DNA of 64,000 nt from Lachnospiraceae bacterium (lineage in GTDB: Bacteria; Bacillota; Clostridia; Lachnospirales; Lachnospiraceae), in NCBI GenBank assembly GCA_024682835.1, contig JAIKYU010000059.1, forward strand, positions 1 to 64,000. The letters run 5' to 3'. Positions 1 through 8,700 of this stretch are shown here, piece by piece; position 1 is the stretch's first letter, and the number at the start of each line of letters is the position of its first letter. Under the pieces are notes generated by a model, which worked only from the letters and a program-made list of their open reading frames with translations, searched no databases and had not been told where the DNA came from. The position numbers and the translations under genes are program-made.

Positions 1-1012
1 CCATCAGCACGACCAGCGCCACCATACCGGCAAGATGAACATAACCCTCCTTCTCCGGCGGAAGCGGTTTCCCGCGGATCACTTCGATAAACGCGAAAAG
101 CAGTCTCCCCCCGTCCAGCGCAGGAATCGGAAGAAGATTCATCACCCCCAGATTGACGCTTAAGAGCAGGGCCAGCTCCAGCATCGTGAGCACCACAGAC
201 GGCAGGCCGTAGGGTTTTGCCTCCTCGTAGGTCTCATCCACCATTTTGACCATGCCCACCGGACCGGAGAGATTGTCCAGTGTCAGTTCGCCGCGGACCA
301 GCATCTTCAGGCTTGTAAAGGTCAGATCAAGATAGTATTTTTCCGTGTACCAGGCGTAGGGCAGAATCTTTAATCCCTCCACCTTTCCTGCCTTTCCGAT
401 GTAGAGCCCCATATAGTAACGCTGATCCTCTTCGCTGTATCGCGGGTGAATCACGAGATCCAGCGTCTGTCCTTCCCGCTCCACGGTCATGCGTATGTCT
501 GTCCCCTTGTTCAGCTGAGACATGATCGTCGCCTCTCCCGCCATATGAATCCGTTTGCCGTTCATGGAGAGTATCAGATCTCCCTCGCGCAGGCCGGCCT
601 CCACCGCGGCGGAGTCGTCCGTAAATCCGGACACGACGGGATACAGCCAGGCGGAGAAGGCGGTAACAATGAGCGCCAGCAGAAAGCCCAGCAGAAAATT
701 GAAAAAGGGACCCGCTAAAAGCGTGGCAATCCTGGCCCAGACATTGGCATTGGGGAAGGAATGCTCGTCTCTGATCCGTTCCTCGTCCTCGTCCTCGTAC
801 ATCCCGTCAAAAATGCAGGCGCCGCCGAAGAGAAATGCGCGCACCGCATAAAGGGTGTCCCCCTTCTTCTTTTTCCAGATCGCCGGTCCCACGCCCACCG
901 TGAACTCCGTGACCCGGATGCCGTTTGCCCGCGCAATGAGGAAGTGTCCTCCTTCGTGCGAGACGATGAGGACACCGATCATTACCAGAAAGATCAGAAT
1001 GCTCACGATCAT
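1..1012 (-). CDS. rseP: Site-2 intramembrane zinc metalloprotease RseP, 3' end cut by window
   Basis: Membrane-embedded protease that clips transmembrane anti-sigma factors or signal peptides inside the bilayer. The first residues form a membrane segment carrying the zinc-binding HEGGH motif (an HExxH motif). A PDZ-like stretch lies in the middle (around 400-650 of the window), and the last visible part has the second active-site motif NLLPIPALDGG, whose Asp is the third zinc ligand. About 337 codons are visible, so only a short C-terminal piece should be missing beyond the left edge. The ATG overlaps the dxr stop as ATGA, so the two are translationally coupled in the classic pyrH-frr-uppS-cdsA-dxr-rseP order. 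This gene was found by reading the frame directly. The family assignment is secure; the substrate is not known from sequence. Confidence 0.93.
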   Translation of the reverse strand, partial: MIVSILIFLVMIGVLIVSHEGGHFLIARANGIRVTEFTVGVGPAIWKKKKGDTLYAVRAFLFGGACIFDGMYEDEDEERIRDEHSFPNANVWARIATLLAGPFFNFLLGFLLALIVTAFSAWLYPVVSGFTDDSAAVEAGLREGDLILSMNGKRIHMAGEATIMSQLNKGTDIRMTVEREGQTLDLVIHPRYSEEDQRYYMGLYIGKAGKVEGLKILPYAWYTEKYYLDLTFTSLKMLVRGELTLDNLSGPVGMVKMVDETYEEAKPYGLPSVVLTMLELALLLSVNLGVMNLLPIPALDGGRLLFAFIEVIRGKPLPPEKEGYVHLAGMVALVVLM

Positions 1013-2160
1013 AATCGAACCCTGCTCCTTATTCCGTCAATCGTCTCGCGCTCCGCATCGAGTATCTCATCGACTCCGGGTGCTTCGACGATGGTATGAT
1101 GCTCCATCGCTTCCGCGATCCGGTCCGTGATATCGGTGAACCGGATTTTTTCCTCCAGGAAGGCGCGTACCAGGCACTCATTCGCCGCGTTGAACACCGT
1201 CGGCATGGTTCCTCCCGCACGGGCCGCCTTAAGGGCAAGATCCAGCCCCGGAAAGTTTTCCCTGTCCGGTGCGGCAAAAGAGATGCTTTGAAGGGCCGCA
1301 AAATCGATGCGGGCCGTCGATGCCTGCCTGCGCTGCGGATAGAAAAGGGCAACCTGGATCGGAAGCTTCATCGTGGGAACAGACAGCTGAGCGATCACGC
1401 TTCCGTCCACAAACTGAACCATGGAATGAATGATGCTCTCCGGCTGTACCACGACCTCAATCTGATCAAGCGTCACATCAAAAAGCCAGCGGGCTTCCAT
1501 AACCTCAAGGCCCTTATTGATCAGGCTTGCCGAATCAATCGTGACCTTTGCTCCCATCTGCCAGTTCGGATGCTTCAACGCGTCTCCCGGCCGCACAGCG
1601 GCAAGCGCAGCGCGCGTCTTCCCGCGGAAGGGCCCCCCGGAGGCAGTGATCAGGATCTTTTCCAGATTTTTTTTCGGATTGTCCGCCAGACATTGCCAGA
1701 TCGCACTATGCTCACTGTCCACCGGCAGGATTCGAACGCCGTGCTCGCGCGCCAGCGCCATGATGATATGTCCCGCGCACACCAGTGTCTCCTTATTGGC
1801 AAGCGCGATATCCTTCCCGCTCTCAATGGCCGCGATCGTCGGACGGATTCCGATCATGCCGACAACAGCCGTGAGGACGATATCCGCACAGGGAAGCGAT
1901 GCCAGCGCGATCAGCCCCTCCATCCCGGCAAACACCCGCACCGGCAGATCCTTCACTCTCGTCTCCAGATCCCGTGCCGCGTCCTCCCGGAACATACAGA
2001 CTGCTTCCGGCTGATACTGCCGGATCTGCTGTTCCATCAGGGCGACGTTTTTGTCCGCAGCCAACGCCACGATCCGCAATTCATCCGCATGCTCCGAGAC
2101 GACCTCCAGGGTTTGCGTGCCGATGGAGCCGGTGGAGCCAAGCAAGGCGATTCTCTTCAT
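1009..2160 (-). CDS. dxr: 1-deoxy-D-xylulose 5-phosphate reductoisomerase
   Basis: Second enzyme of the MEP isoprenoid pathway: converts DXP to 2-C-methyl-D-erythritol 4-phosphate with NADPH in the cytosol. The protein (383 aa) opens with a Rossmann motif, GSTGSIG, and carries the conserved metal-binding and catalytic stretches, including VDSEHSAIWQCL and a SLINKGLEVMEA segment. Normal length for the family. I place the start at the internal ATG (MKRIALLG) because it overlaps the cdsA stop as ATGA; a start 15 bases upstream would run into cdsA without a ribosome site. It feeds precursors to uppS, two genes upstream in the same operon. Confidence 0.96.
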   Translation of the reverse strand: MKRIALLGSTGSIGTQTLEVVSEHADELRIVALAADKNVALMEQQIRQYQPEAVCMFREDAARDLETRVKDLPVRVFAGMEGLIALASLPCADIVLTAVVGMIGIRPTIAAIESGKDIALANKETLVCAGHIIMALAREHGVRILPVDSEHSAIWQCLADNPKKNLEKILITASGGPFRGKTRAALAAVRPGDALKHPNWQMGAKVTIDSASLINKGLEVMEARWLFDVTLDQIEVVVQPESIIHSMVQFVDGSVIAQLSVPTMKLPIQVALFYPQRRQASTARIDFAALQSISFAAPDRENFPGLDLALKAARAGGTMPTVFNAANECLVRAFLEEKIRFTDITDRIAEAMEHHTIVEAPGVDEILDAERETIDGIRSRVRL

Positions 2161-2978
2161 GTCAACATTGCCCACATAAACTCTGTCATAAAGTACAGGA
2201 TCGGCGCAACCAGTATCACACTGTCAAAACGGTCCATGATCCCGCCGTGCCCGGGAATACAGGATCCGTAGTCCTTAATGTCATGATCCCTCTTGATTCC
2301 CGAAGCCACCAGATCTCCAAGCTGGGCGATGATACTCCCGACCGTCGTGATGATCGCAAAGATCCAGATCATATGGTAATTTTCCGCCTGCCGCCCGAAT
2401 AAAAAGCCGAAAACCATTCCGGCCACAACGGATCCGACCACTCCGCCGACCGCTCCCTCCACGGTCTTTTTGGGCGACAGCTTCGGAGTCAGCTTATGCC
2501 TGCCGAATGCTCTGCCGGCAAAATACGCACAGGTGTCCGATATCCATGCAAGGAAAGGCAGCCAGACCGCGTAATTCCCGTAGGGAAGGAGCCACAGAAG
2601 ATAGATAAATGAAAGCATGCACGGCGCGTACAGAAAGCAGAAAACCGTCGCAATCAGTTCACGGCTGTGAATCCGCGGAAAAGAAAACACATAAATAAAA
2701 AAAAGGGCAATCACCACCAGCATGATAGAGACGATGTAACAGGACAGGGACCCGGTCAACTTGAGCGTCAGATACAGCTCCAGAATGCCGATCACGGCCG
2801 CAAGCTCCGGCAGGGACAGCGAAACTCCCTTTTTTCTCACGCCCACGGCTCCCATCAGTTCAAAGAACGCGATGACGGATACCACAAACAGAGCGCCCAG
2901 CAGCACCCAGCCACCGAGCACGAGCACCAGTGTCAATATCACACCGATACAGATTCCGCTGATCACTCTTGCCTTCAC
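2157..2978 (-). CDS. cdsA: Phosphatidate cytidylyltransferase (CDP-diglyceride synthase)
   Basis: Makes CDP-diacylglycerol from phosphatidic acid and CTP, the branch point for phospholipids, at the cytoplasmic membrane. The 273-residue protein is almost entirely hydrophobic with about seven to eight membrane segments. The CdsA signature is visible near the C-terminus, with HGGIMDRFDS followed by a last membrane helix, and SDTCAYFAGRAFG lies in the middle. It starts with GTG, which overlaps the uppS stop as GTGA; the stop overlaps the dxr start as ATGA. So it sits in a chain of coupled genes. Confidence 0.95.
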   Translation of the reverse strand: MKARVISGICIGVILTLVLVLGGWVLLGALFVVSVIAFFELMGAVGVRKKGVSLSLPELAAVIGILELYLTLKLTGSLSCYIVSIMLVVIALFFIYVFSFPRIHSRELIATVFCFLYAPCMLSFIYLLWLLPYGNYAVWLPFLAWISDTCAYFAGRAFGRHKLTPKLSPKKTVEGAVGGVVGSVVAGMVFGFLFGRQAENYHMIWIFAIITTVGSIIAQLGDLVASGIKRDHDIKDYGSCIPGHGGIMDRFDSVILVAPILYFMTEFMWAMLT

Positions 2979-3718
2979 CGGTCTGCCTCACTTTCGCTTT
3001 GTCCGGAATCCTTCAGGCCGCCGAATTTGCGGTCACGCATGCCATATGCCTCGATGGCCTTTTCGAGTTCCTGACGGTTGAAGTCCGGCCACGCGACCGG
3101 CGTGAAATACAGTTCACTGTAGGCAAGCTGCCACAAAAGGAAATTGGACAGCCGCTGCTCGCCGCAGGTGCGGATCAGAAGATCCGGATCAGGAATCCCG
3201 GCTGTGTCCAGCGCATCCGAGATATCCGTCTCGGTAATCTCCCCCGGTTTGAGACTTCCTTCCTTCACGCGTAAGGCCAGTCTCTGAACCGCCCGGGTGA
3301 CCTCATCCCGACCGCCGTAGTTAATGGCCACTGTAAACCGGAGGCCTGTGTTGTTGCGCGTGGCCTCCTCCACCTCACGGATACACGCCAGAAGCTGTTC
3401 CGGCATGTTGTCACGCCTGCCGATGATGCTGCAGCGGATATTGTGCTCCATGCAGTTGGGAATGTTGGAGACAATATACTTTGATATCAGCGTCATCAAA
3501 GCGGACACCTCGTCCTCCGGGCGTGACCAGTTTTCCGTCGAAAACGCGTAGACCGTAAAATACCTGATTCCGAGATCGTCCACGTCCTTCAGGATATCCG
3601 TGACGGCCTTTGCCCCGCGAACATGACCCGCGTTCCGCGGCAGACCGCGCTTTTTAGCCCAACGTCCGTTGCCGTCCAGAATGACCGCCACATGCTGCGG
3701 AACACTGCCCTCCATCAT
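2975..3718 (-). CDS. uppS: Undecaprenyl diphosphate synthase (cis-prenyltransferase)
   Basis: Condenses isopentenyl diphosphate units onto farnesyl diphosphate to make the C55 lipid carrier for peptidoglycan and other wall polymers. The family signature VILDGNGRWAKKRG is at residues 12-25, with the catalytic Asp at about 15. The C-terminal pyrophosphate-binding Arg region (DLLIRTCGEQRLSNFLLWQ) is intact. 247 aa, the usual length. Two ATG codons follow each other; the first shares an A with the frr stop (TGATG). Context with dxr and cdsA supports the role. Confidence 0.96.
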   Translation of the reverse strand: MMEGSVPQHVAVILDGNGRWAKKRGLPRNAGHVRGAKAVTDILKDVDDLGIRYFTVYAFSTENWSRPEDEVSALMTLISKYIVSNIPNCMEHNIRCSIIGRRDNMPEQLLACIREVEEATRNNTGLRFTVAINYGGRDEVTRAVQRLALRVKEGSLKPGEITETDISDALDTAGIPDPDLLIRTCGEQRLSNFLLWQLAYSELYFTPVAWPDFNRQELEKAIEAYGMRDRKFGGLKDSGQSESEADR

Positions 3719-4269
3719 CAGATCTCCATCAGTTCCTTAGCCTTTTCATCGACCGCCTGATCCACCTTCTTGCAGTAGTCCTCCGTCATCTTCTGCAGCG
3801 CGTCCTCAAGATCCGCGATCTCATCCTCAGAAACCTCGGTTCCCTTCAGCTTCTTTAAGGCATCATTACCGTCCCGGCGGATATTGCGCACCGCCACCTT
3901 GGCATCCTCGCCCTTTTTCTTGATTTCCTTGGCCAGCTGCTTTCTGCGATCCTCCGTAAGTTCAGGAAAGACCAGACGGATGATACTGCCGTCATCGGAG
4001 GGCGTGATTCCCAGATCACTCGCCATAATCGCCTTGTTGATCTCCTTGATCAGGGACTTGTCCCAGGGTGCGATCTGTATCATTCTCGCCTCCGGAACCG
4101 TGACGTTGCCGACCTGGGCAAGCGGCGTCGGTGTCCCGTAATAATCGACGCGGATCCGGTCCAGCACATGCGGATTGGCCCGCCCGGCGCGGACCGTTGC
4201 CAGATCATCGGTCAGATAATGATAGGCCTTCTGCATTTTTTCATCATAAACCCTGATTCTTTCATTCAT
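3718..4269 (-). CDS. frr: Ribosome recycling factor
   Basis: Releases ribosomes from mRNA after termination together with EF-G. 183 aa, within two residues of the usual bacterial length, and colinear with the family from start to end: an N-terminal MQKAYHYLTDDLATVRAGRA stretch, the central segment with PEARMIQIAPWDKSLIKEINKAI, and the long C-terminal helix rich in Lys and Glu. Follows pyrH after a 15-bp gap and is joined to uppS by a one-base overlap. Confidence 0.97.
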   Translation of the reverse strand: MNERIRVYDEKMQKAYHYLTDDLATVRAGRANPHVLDRIRVDYYGTPTPLAQVGNVTVPEARMIQIAPWDKSLIKEINKAIMASDLGITPSDDGSIIRLVFPELTEDRRKQLAKEIKKKGEDAKVAVRNIRRDGNDALKKLKGTEVSEDEIADLEDALQKMTEDYCKKVDQAVDEKAKELMEI

Positions 4270-4284
4270 CGCTTTGTCCTCCGT

Positions 4285-4980
4285 TCAGTCCGCGGTCACG
4301 CGCGTTCCGTTGAAATCGCCGCTTGCGGCTTTCCAGATGCTTTCTTCTTCCTGAAGCGCGAAAACCCGCATCGGCACATGGCTGTCCCTCGCGAGGATCG
4401 ACGCCGTGAGATCCACAACCTCCAGCCCTCTTGCGATCACCTCATCGATGGAAATCTCGTCAAATCTCTTTGCATCCTTATTCTTTGCCGGATCACTGTC
4501 ATATACCCCGTCGATGGATTTGGCGAGAAGAATCATGTCCGCTTCGATTTCCACCGCGCGCAGCACCGCGCCGGTGTCCGTCGAAAAGTACGGATGCCCG
4601 GTCCCGCCGGCGAAGAAAACCACCATGTGTTTGGAAAAATACTTATTCGCTCGATCCTTGGAATAGAGCTTGGTAAAGGATCCGCATTCGAAGGGCGTCA
4701 GGATGTTCGTCATCATGCCCTCGCCGCGGAAGATCTCGGAGACATAAATGGCATTCATGACGGTCGCAAGCATTCCGATCTGATCCGCCTTGACCCGATC
4801 CACGGTCTCATTCTGCCGGCCGCGCCAGAAATTGCCTCCTCCGATGACAACGCCCACCTCAACGCCGCTGTCAACCAAACGCTTCACCTGCCCAGCAACA
4901 CGAACAATGGTGGCGTCATCAAATCCGGTTTTGCGATCCCCTGCCAATGCTTCGCCACTGAGCTTCAATAAGATCCGCAT
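4285..4980 (-). CDS. pyrH: UMP kinase
   Basis: Phosphorylates UMP to UDP; a cytosolic hexameric amino acid kinase-fold enzyme. The 231-residue form begins MRILLKLSGEAL, typical of PyrH, and contains the GGGNFWRG nucleotide-binding loop and the GTGHPYFSTDTGA segment. The start is at 4980: GGAGGAGG lies seven bases before this ATG, whereas a longer start at 4995 would itself lie within the ribosome site. The bactofilin gene lies 43 bp upstream, frr 15 bp downstream. Confidence 0.97.
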   Translation of the reverse strand: MRILLKLSGEALAGDRKTGFDDATIVRVAGQVKRLVDSGVEVGVVIGGGNFWRGRQNETVDRVKADQIGMLATVMNAIYVSEIFRGEGMMTNILTPFECGSFTKLYSKDRANKYFSKHMVVFFAGGTGHPYFSTDTGAVLRAVEIEADMILLAKSIDGVYDSDPAKNKDAKRFDEISIDEVIARGLEVVDLTASILARDSHVPMRVFALQEEESIWKAASGDFNGTRVTAD

Positions 4981-5023
4981 GCACGCCTCCTCCATGAACT
5001 ACTGTTATCGGCCCGTCCGACCA

Positions 5024-6262
5024 TCAAGCATCAAGCCCGTCAAAGAACGCCTGCGGATTGACCTCGGCGTATGCCTGCGAGCACATGCCCTCGACCACGG
5101 CACCGTTGTTGATCTGAACAGACTGGGACTTGATATTGCCCATCACGATCGCCGTCGTGTCAAGCACCACGGGGCCGTGCACATCGATATCTCCCTTTAC
5201 GGCGCCCGCAATCACGGCGCTGTTTGCGTAGATATTGCCGATAATGACCGTGCTCTGTCCGATCTTGGCCGCTCCGGAGGAACGAACCTCACCGGTGATC
5301 CGTGCATTTTCAGCATAAATCTCAGCCGCCGTCAGATTGCCGTCCAGCGCGCCCGTCACATTCAGCTTGCCGTTGGCCGTGACATTTCCGTTGATCTTGC
5401 CGATGACGTCGAGCGACCCCGAAGTGGTGACATCGCCGTCAATTCGCATGCCCGCGGTAATAACCGCATTTTCATCCGTCGGTGTCGATAACTGCTGTGC
5501 CTGATCCATCTTTTTTCCCTCCTGCTTCTTTGACTCCTTGACAGTAGCACTCTTTCTGCGCGGCGGATCCGCCGCTGCCGCAGCACTTAATGCGTTTTCC
5601 ACAAATGCGTCATCCGCCCCGGCGGTCTCCTGTACCTGTTCATCCTGCAGCGCCGCTTCATCCGGGAGCGGTGACATCGCTGCAGCGATCGCTTCGCCGA
5701 ACACGTCCTCAGAAACCGATGTGTCCGGCTCGGGCAACGGCTCTGCTTCCGCGGCAGGACTCTCCTCCTGCTCAGCCGGAACCTCCTCATCAGGCAGGTT
5801 TCTCCAGGGAGGCGTCTGATCGTCCTGCTCCGCATCCGGCTGCGCTTCGGATTCGACCGCCGGTTCCGGGGTCTCATCGGACGGTGCCGAAAGCTCTTCC
5901 TCCGTCACAAAAGACGTCTCCATCTCATCGATCCTGGACAGCATGCTGTCGAGATCCACACCCTCCATGATGTCAGCAGCCGCCTTCTCCTGCGACGAGG
6001 CACTGCCTGTCTCCGCTTCCAGCTCCATGGCTTCCTGGAAGACCTCTTCAATCGTCCGGTCGCCGGAGCTTTCGGCGTCTATCACCACCCCGACCTCCGC
6101 GGCCGGATCCGGCACCGGGTCCTCTGCCGTCAGTACCGGTTCGACAACAGGCTCCTCCGCTCTCGCAGCCGCAAGCAGCGGATCATTGGCGTCCTCCTCA
6201 TTGGGCAGAATGGTGTTGACCGCCTGGGAAAGATCATCCTTCAGTTCCGAGAAAAATCCCAT
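5024..6262 (-). CDS. Bactofilin with long acidic N-terminal extension
   Basis: Bactofilins polymerise without nucleotide into cytoskeletal scaffolds that recruit envelope enzymes. The C-terminal 140 residues or so form the bactofilin beta-helix with its repeating short beta-strand pattern (from ITAGMRIDGDV to about AYAEVNPQAFF). The first 250 residues are acidic, rich in Glu, Pro and Ala and probably disordered, preceded by MGFFSELKDDLSQAV. That makes 412 aa, about twice the usual 150-200. The ATG at 6262 is nine bases from GGAGG, better than the GTG two codons earlier. The neighbouring polysaccharide deacetylase suggests the scaffold may position wall-modifying enzymes; that is inference. 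Confidence 0.88.
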   Translation of the reverse strand: MGFFSELKDDLSQAVNTILPNEEDANDPLLAAARAEEPVVEPVLTAEDPVPDPAAEVGVVIDAESSGDRTIEEVFQEAMELEAETGSASSQEKAAADIMEGVDLDSMLSRIDEMETSFVTEEELSAPSDETPEPAVESEAQPDAEQDDQTPPWRNLPDEEVPAEQEESPAAEAEPLPEPDTSVSEDVFGEAIAAAMSPLPDEAALQDEQVQETAGADDAFVENALSAAAAADPPRRKSATVKESKKQEGKKMDQAQQLSTPTDENAVITAGMRIDGDVTTSGSLDVIGKINGNVTANGKLNVTGALDGNLTAAEIYAENARITGEVRSSGAAKIGQSTVIIGNIYANSAVIAGAVKGDIDVHGPVVLDTTAIVMGNIKSQSVQINNGAVVEGMCSQAYAEVNPQAFFDGLDA

Positions 6263-6295
6263 GTGCACTGACCTCCGTTCTTTTATTGTCGTTAT

Positions 6296-7270
6296 TTATT
6301 CACTGATCGTATGGTGTACGATTTTGGTGTCCGCTGTAATCGGTGCAAGCAGAGTATTGTCCATCGCCTGTACCGCCTCGATAATCGTAGGAAGCGCCTC
6401 CACCGTCGTCCCTTTGTTTGCGGCATCATGCATCAGGACGACCGCGCTGTGGCACTTGGGGATCCCGGTCAGCACATTATCCGTGATCTGGTACGCGCTG
6501 ATGCTGCCCGACGCATCCCCCGCATCCACATTCCAGTCAAAATAGACGATATTCTCACGATCGAGATACGCGGTCAGCTCACTCATATTCACACGCGAAG
6601 CCGTGTTGGAACTGCCGCCGGGGAAACGGTAAAGCTTGCACCAGACGCCGGTGGTATCATAGAGAAAATTCTGCAGCTTATGCAGATCCTCCTGAAAGCT
6701 GTCAAGCGACTCATAGATCGTGCCGAATCTGTGGGAATAGGAGTGCATGGCCAGTGTGTGACCCTCCGCAACGATCCTCCGATAGGCATCCGCGGACCGC
6801 TTGTCCGTCTTGCCGGTCACAAAAAAGGTCGCCTTCACACCGTAATCCGAAAGAATGTCCAGGATCCCGTCCGTGGAGGAACTCGGGCCGTCATCAAAGG
6901 TCAGGTACACCCGCCGGACACCGTCCCAGTCCTCTTCATCCGGGGTCACCTGCTCCCCTTCCTCCTCCGGCACCGGCGCTTCCGCAGCCGCGTTGCCCAT
7001 GCCGCTTCCGGGCGCCGTCTCTGCCGCCTGCTGTCTGACCGCCTGCGTGGCAGCGGCTGTGAGCGCGGCTTCCCAGGTCTCCCGTGCATCGTAGTGGTTT
7101 TTATACCAGGTCAGCTCCTCCCGGCTTCTGTCAAGTGCCTCCAGCGCACGGTCGTAACGAACGGCGAAGATGATGCTGATCATCACGGGGACAAGAATGG
7201 CCGCCGCCACTGTCAGCAGGATGATCTTCCGCAGCAGCTGTATTCTCTTTTTTCTGTCCTTCGTATCCAT
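6296..7270 (-). CDS. Membrane-anchored polysaccharide (peptidoglycan) deacetylase
   Basis: A NodB-domain (carbohydrate esterase 4) protein. One membrane segment near residues 14-36 anchors it, followed by a linker rich in Ala and Glu and the catalytic domain. TFDDGPSS supplies the catalytic base and metal Asp, MHSYSH the two metal His (HxxxH), and YRFPGG the Arg motif. It probably removes acetyl groups from cell-wall sugars on the outer face. The ATG at 7270 is the only sensible start, yet has no Shine-Dalgarno; a TATAAT lies nine bases before it, so the mRNA may be leaderless. Substrate (GlcNAc or MurNAc) is not determinable. Confidence 0.9.
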   Translation of the reverse strand: MDTKDRKKRIQLLRKIILLTVAAAILVPVMISIIFAVRYDRALEALDRSREELTWYKNHYDARETWEAALTAAATQAVRQQAAETAPGSGMGNAAAEAPVPEEEGEQVTPDEEDWDGVRRVYLTFDDGPSSSTDGILDILSDYGVKATFFVTGKTDKRSADAYRRIVAEGHTLAMHSYSHRFGTIYESLDSFQEDLHKLQNFLYDTTGVWCKLYRFPGGSSNTASRVNMSELTAYLDRENIVYFDWNVDAGDASGSISAYQITDNVLTGIPKCHSAVVLMHDAANKGTTVEALPTIIEAVQAMDNTLLAPITADTKIVHHTISE

Positions 7271-7279
7271 ACATCGACG

Positions 7280-7285
7280 ATTATA
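7280..7285 (-). promoter_or_regulatory. Perfect -10 box nine bases before the deacetylase ATG
   Basis: TATAAT on the minus strand, separated by nine bases from the ATG at 7270. No convincing -35 is seen 16-18 bases upstream, where the T-run of the cheY terminator lies. A start point six or seven bases after the box would leave a leader of only two or three bases. Confidence 0.6.
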
Positions 7286-7301
7286 ACACAAAGCAGAGCA
7301 C

Positions 7302-7329
7302 AAAAAAACCCGCAGTCGTCGACTGCGGG
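7302..7329 (-). terminator. Intrinsic terminator after the cheY-like gene
   Basis: On the minus strand a nine-base-pair GC-rich stem (CCCGCAGTC with GACTGCGGG, loop of three) at 7309-7329 is followed directly by seven T residues. It lies 30 bp after the stop of the CheY-like gene and separates it from the deacetylase gene. Confidence 0.9.
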
Positions 7330-7358
7330 TAAATATAACAGATGAAATTTAACGATTG

Positions 7359-7721
7359 TCAGCCGATTGCTTTCTGAACAGCGGAAATGACACGATCCGC
7401 CTGGAAAGGCTTGACGATGAAATCCTTGGCTCCCGCCTGAATTGACTCAATAACCATGGCCTGCTGTCCCATCGCAGAGCACATGATGCACACAGCATTG
7501 GGATCCACTGCCTTGATCCCCTTCAGCGCGCCGATACCGTCCAGCTCGGGCATCGTAATATCCAACGTAACCAGATCCGGCTGCAGCTCCTTAAATTTGT
7601 CGATCGCCATCTGACCGTTCTCTGCCTCACCAACGACCTCATAGCCGCCTTTGGTAAGAATATCCTTCAGCATCATGCGCATGAAAGCCGCATCATCTGT
7701 GATCAGAATCTTCTTTGCCAT
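7359..7721 (-). CDS. Stand-alone CheY-like response regulator
   Basis: A 120-residue single receiver domain with no output domain. The acidic pair D9-D10, phosphoacceptor D54 (in LVTLDITMPE), the conserved Ser of MCSAMG and the Lys of FIVKPF are all present, so it should be phosphorylatable. Such proteins act on the flagellar switch or shuttle phosphate. It is very close to the CheY type of motile Clostridia, but no other chemotaxis gene is in the window. The start at 7721 has an AAAGGACGGAG ribosome site; an upstream start would add 19 residues that do not look like the family. It has its own strong promoter and terminator, so it is a monocistronic unit. Confidence 0.92.
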   Translation of the reverse strand: MAKKILITDDAAFMRMMLKDILTKGGYEVVGEAENGQMAIDKFKELQPDLVTLDITMPELDGIGALKGIKAVDPNAVCIMCSAMGQQAMVIESIQAGAKDFIVKPFQADRVISAVQKAIG

Positions 7722-7790
7722 AAACTCCGTCCTTTCTGCACCATCGGAATCACGTATGCACGGATATCCAAGACTCACATACTGTTTCGT

Positions 7791-7819
7791 ATTTTACAGT
7801 AAAAGATGATGGTTGTCAA
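7791..7819 (-). promoter_or_regulatory. Sigma-A-type promoter of the cheY-like gene
   Basis: TTGACA (7814-7819) and TAAAAT (7791-7796) on the minus strand, spaced by exactly 17 bases, about 70 bases upstream of the start codon. A perfect -35 and a near-perfect -10. Confidence 0.85.
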
Positions 7820-7836
7820 CCACATAACAACCCATC

Positions 7837-8700
7837 TCATATATTTCCCAAATAAACCCGCTGCAGGTGCTTTTTCGCCGTCTTTTCAAGTTTTTCCATC
7901 AGCCGGACAGACGTCGGCTCTCCCGTATTCATCCGATATCGCGGAAAAAACCTGGTGATATGCAGCGGAATGAACGGATCGATTCCGGCAAGCCAGGCAG
8001 CTTCCCGTTCCATATCCTCCTCCGTATCATTCAGACCGGGGACGATCAGACTGGTCACCTCCACATGGCATTCCCGCGACGCCAGCCGGATGGTCTCCTG
8101 CACCGTCTGAAGATCACCGCCAAGACGGACATATCCCTCCTCCGTAAATGCCTTCAGATCGATGTTCATCGCGTCGATACAGGGCAGAACCTCCCGCAGA
8201 ATCTCCTTTTTCACGCAGCCGTTGGTGACAACCACGTTATCCATTCCTGCTTCCTTAACGAGCCGGGCGGTATCACGCACGAATTCCCAGCCCACCAGGG
8301 GCTCGTTATAGGTGTACGCCAGCCCGATATTCCCCTCCCCGCGCAATTCATCAGCCAGCGCACAGAGCTGCTCGGGCGTCATTTCGCGCACAAACAGTCT
8401 CGTGCGTTCCGCCTCTTCCGACAGCCCCGTCTGCGAGATTTCGTAATTCTGACAGAACGGACAAAAAAGATTGCATCCAAAGCTGCCGATTGACAGGATC
8501 CGGCTGCCGGGGCGATAGCAGGCAAGAGGCTTTTTTTCTATGGGATCGAGAGCCAGGCCGGTGATCTTCCCGTAATTCAGCGATGTGGTGCCCGTTTTCC
8601 CTGCGCTGCGCGCCCGGCAGGCACCGGTCTGTCCCTCCCGCAGCAGGCAGCCGCGCGGACACACCTCACAACGAATCTCCGTTTTCCCCGGATCACTCAT
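7837..8700 (-). CDS. Radical SAM enzyme of the AmmeMemoRadiSam / PFL-activase-like family
   Basis: A 287-residue cytosolic iron-sulfur enzyme. After an N-terminal region with a CEVCPRGC cysteine cluster comes the radical-SAM motif CNLFCPFC (Cx3Cx2C), which holds the 4Fe-4S cluster and binds S-adenosylmethionine. The pattern of an N-terminal zinc-like cluster and a GSFGCNLFCPFCQNYEISQ core matches the radical SAM member of the AmmeMemoRadiSam system (AmrS). The partners AmrA and AmrB are not in the window. Its ATG overlaps the alpha-galactosidase stop as ATGA, so it is translated with two glycosidases. The reaction is unknown for this family. Confidence 0.85.
   Translation of the reverse strand: MSDPGKTEIRCEVCPRGCLLREGQTGACRARSAGKTGTTSLNYGKITGLALDPIEKKPLACYRPGSRILSIGSFGCNLFCPFCQNYEISQTGLSEEAERTRLFVREMTPEQLCALADELRGEGNIGLAYTYNEPLVGWEFVRDTARLVKEAGMDNVVVTNGCVKKEILREVLPCIDAMNIDLKAFTEEGYVRLGGDLQTVQETIRLASRECHVEVTSLIVPGLNDTEEDMEREAAWLAGIDPFIPLHITRFFPRYRMNTGEPTSVRLMEKLEKTAKKHLQRVYLGNI

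Noticed and set aside
1096..2271. Open frame of 391 codons on plus
   Set aside because: Antisense shadow of dxr, with no family features.
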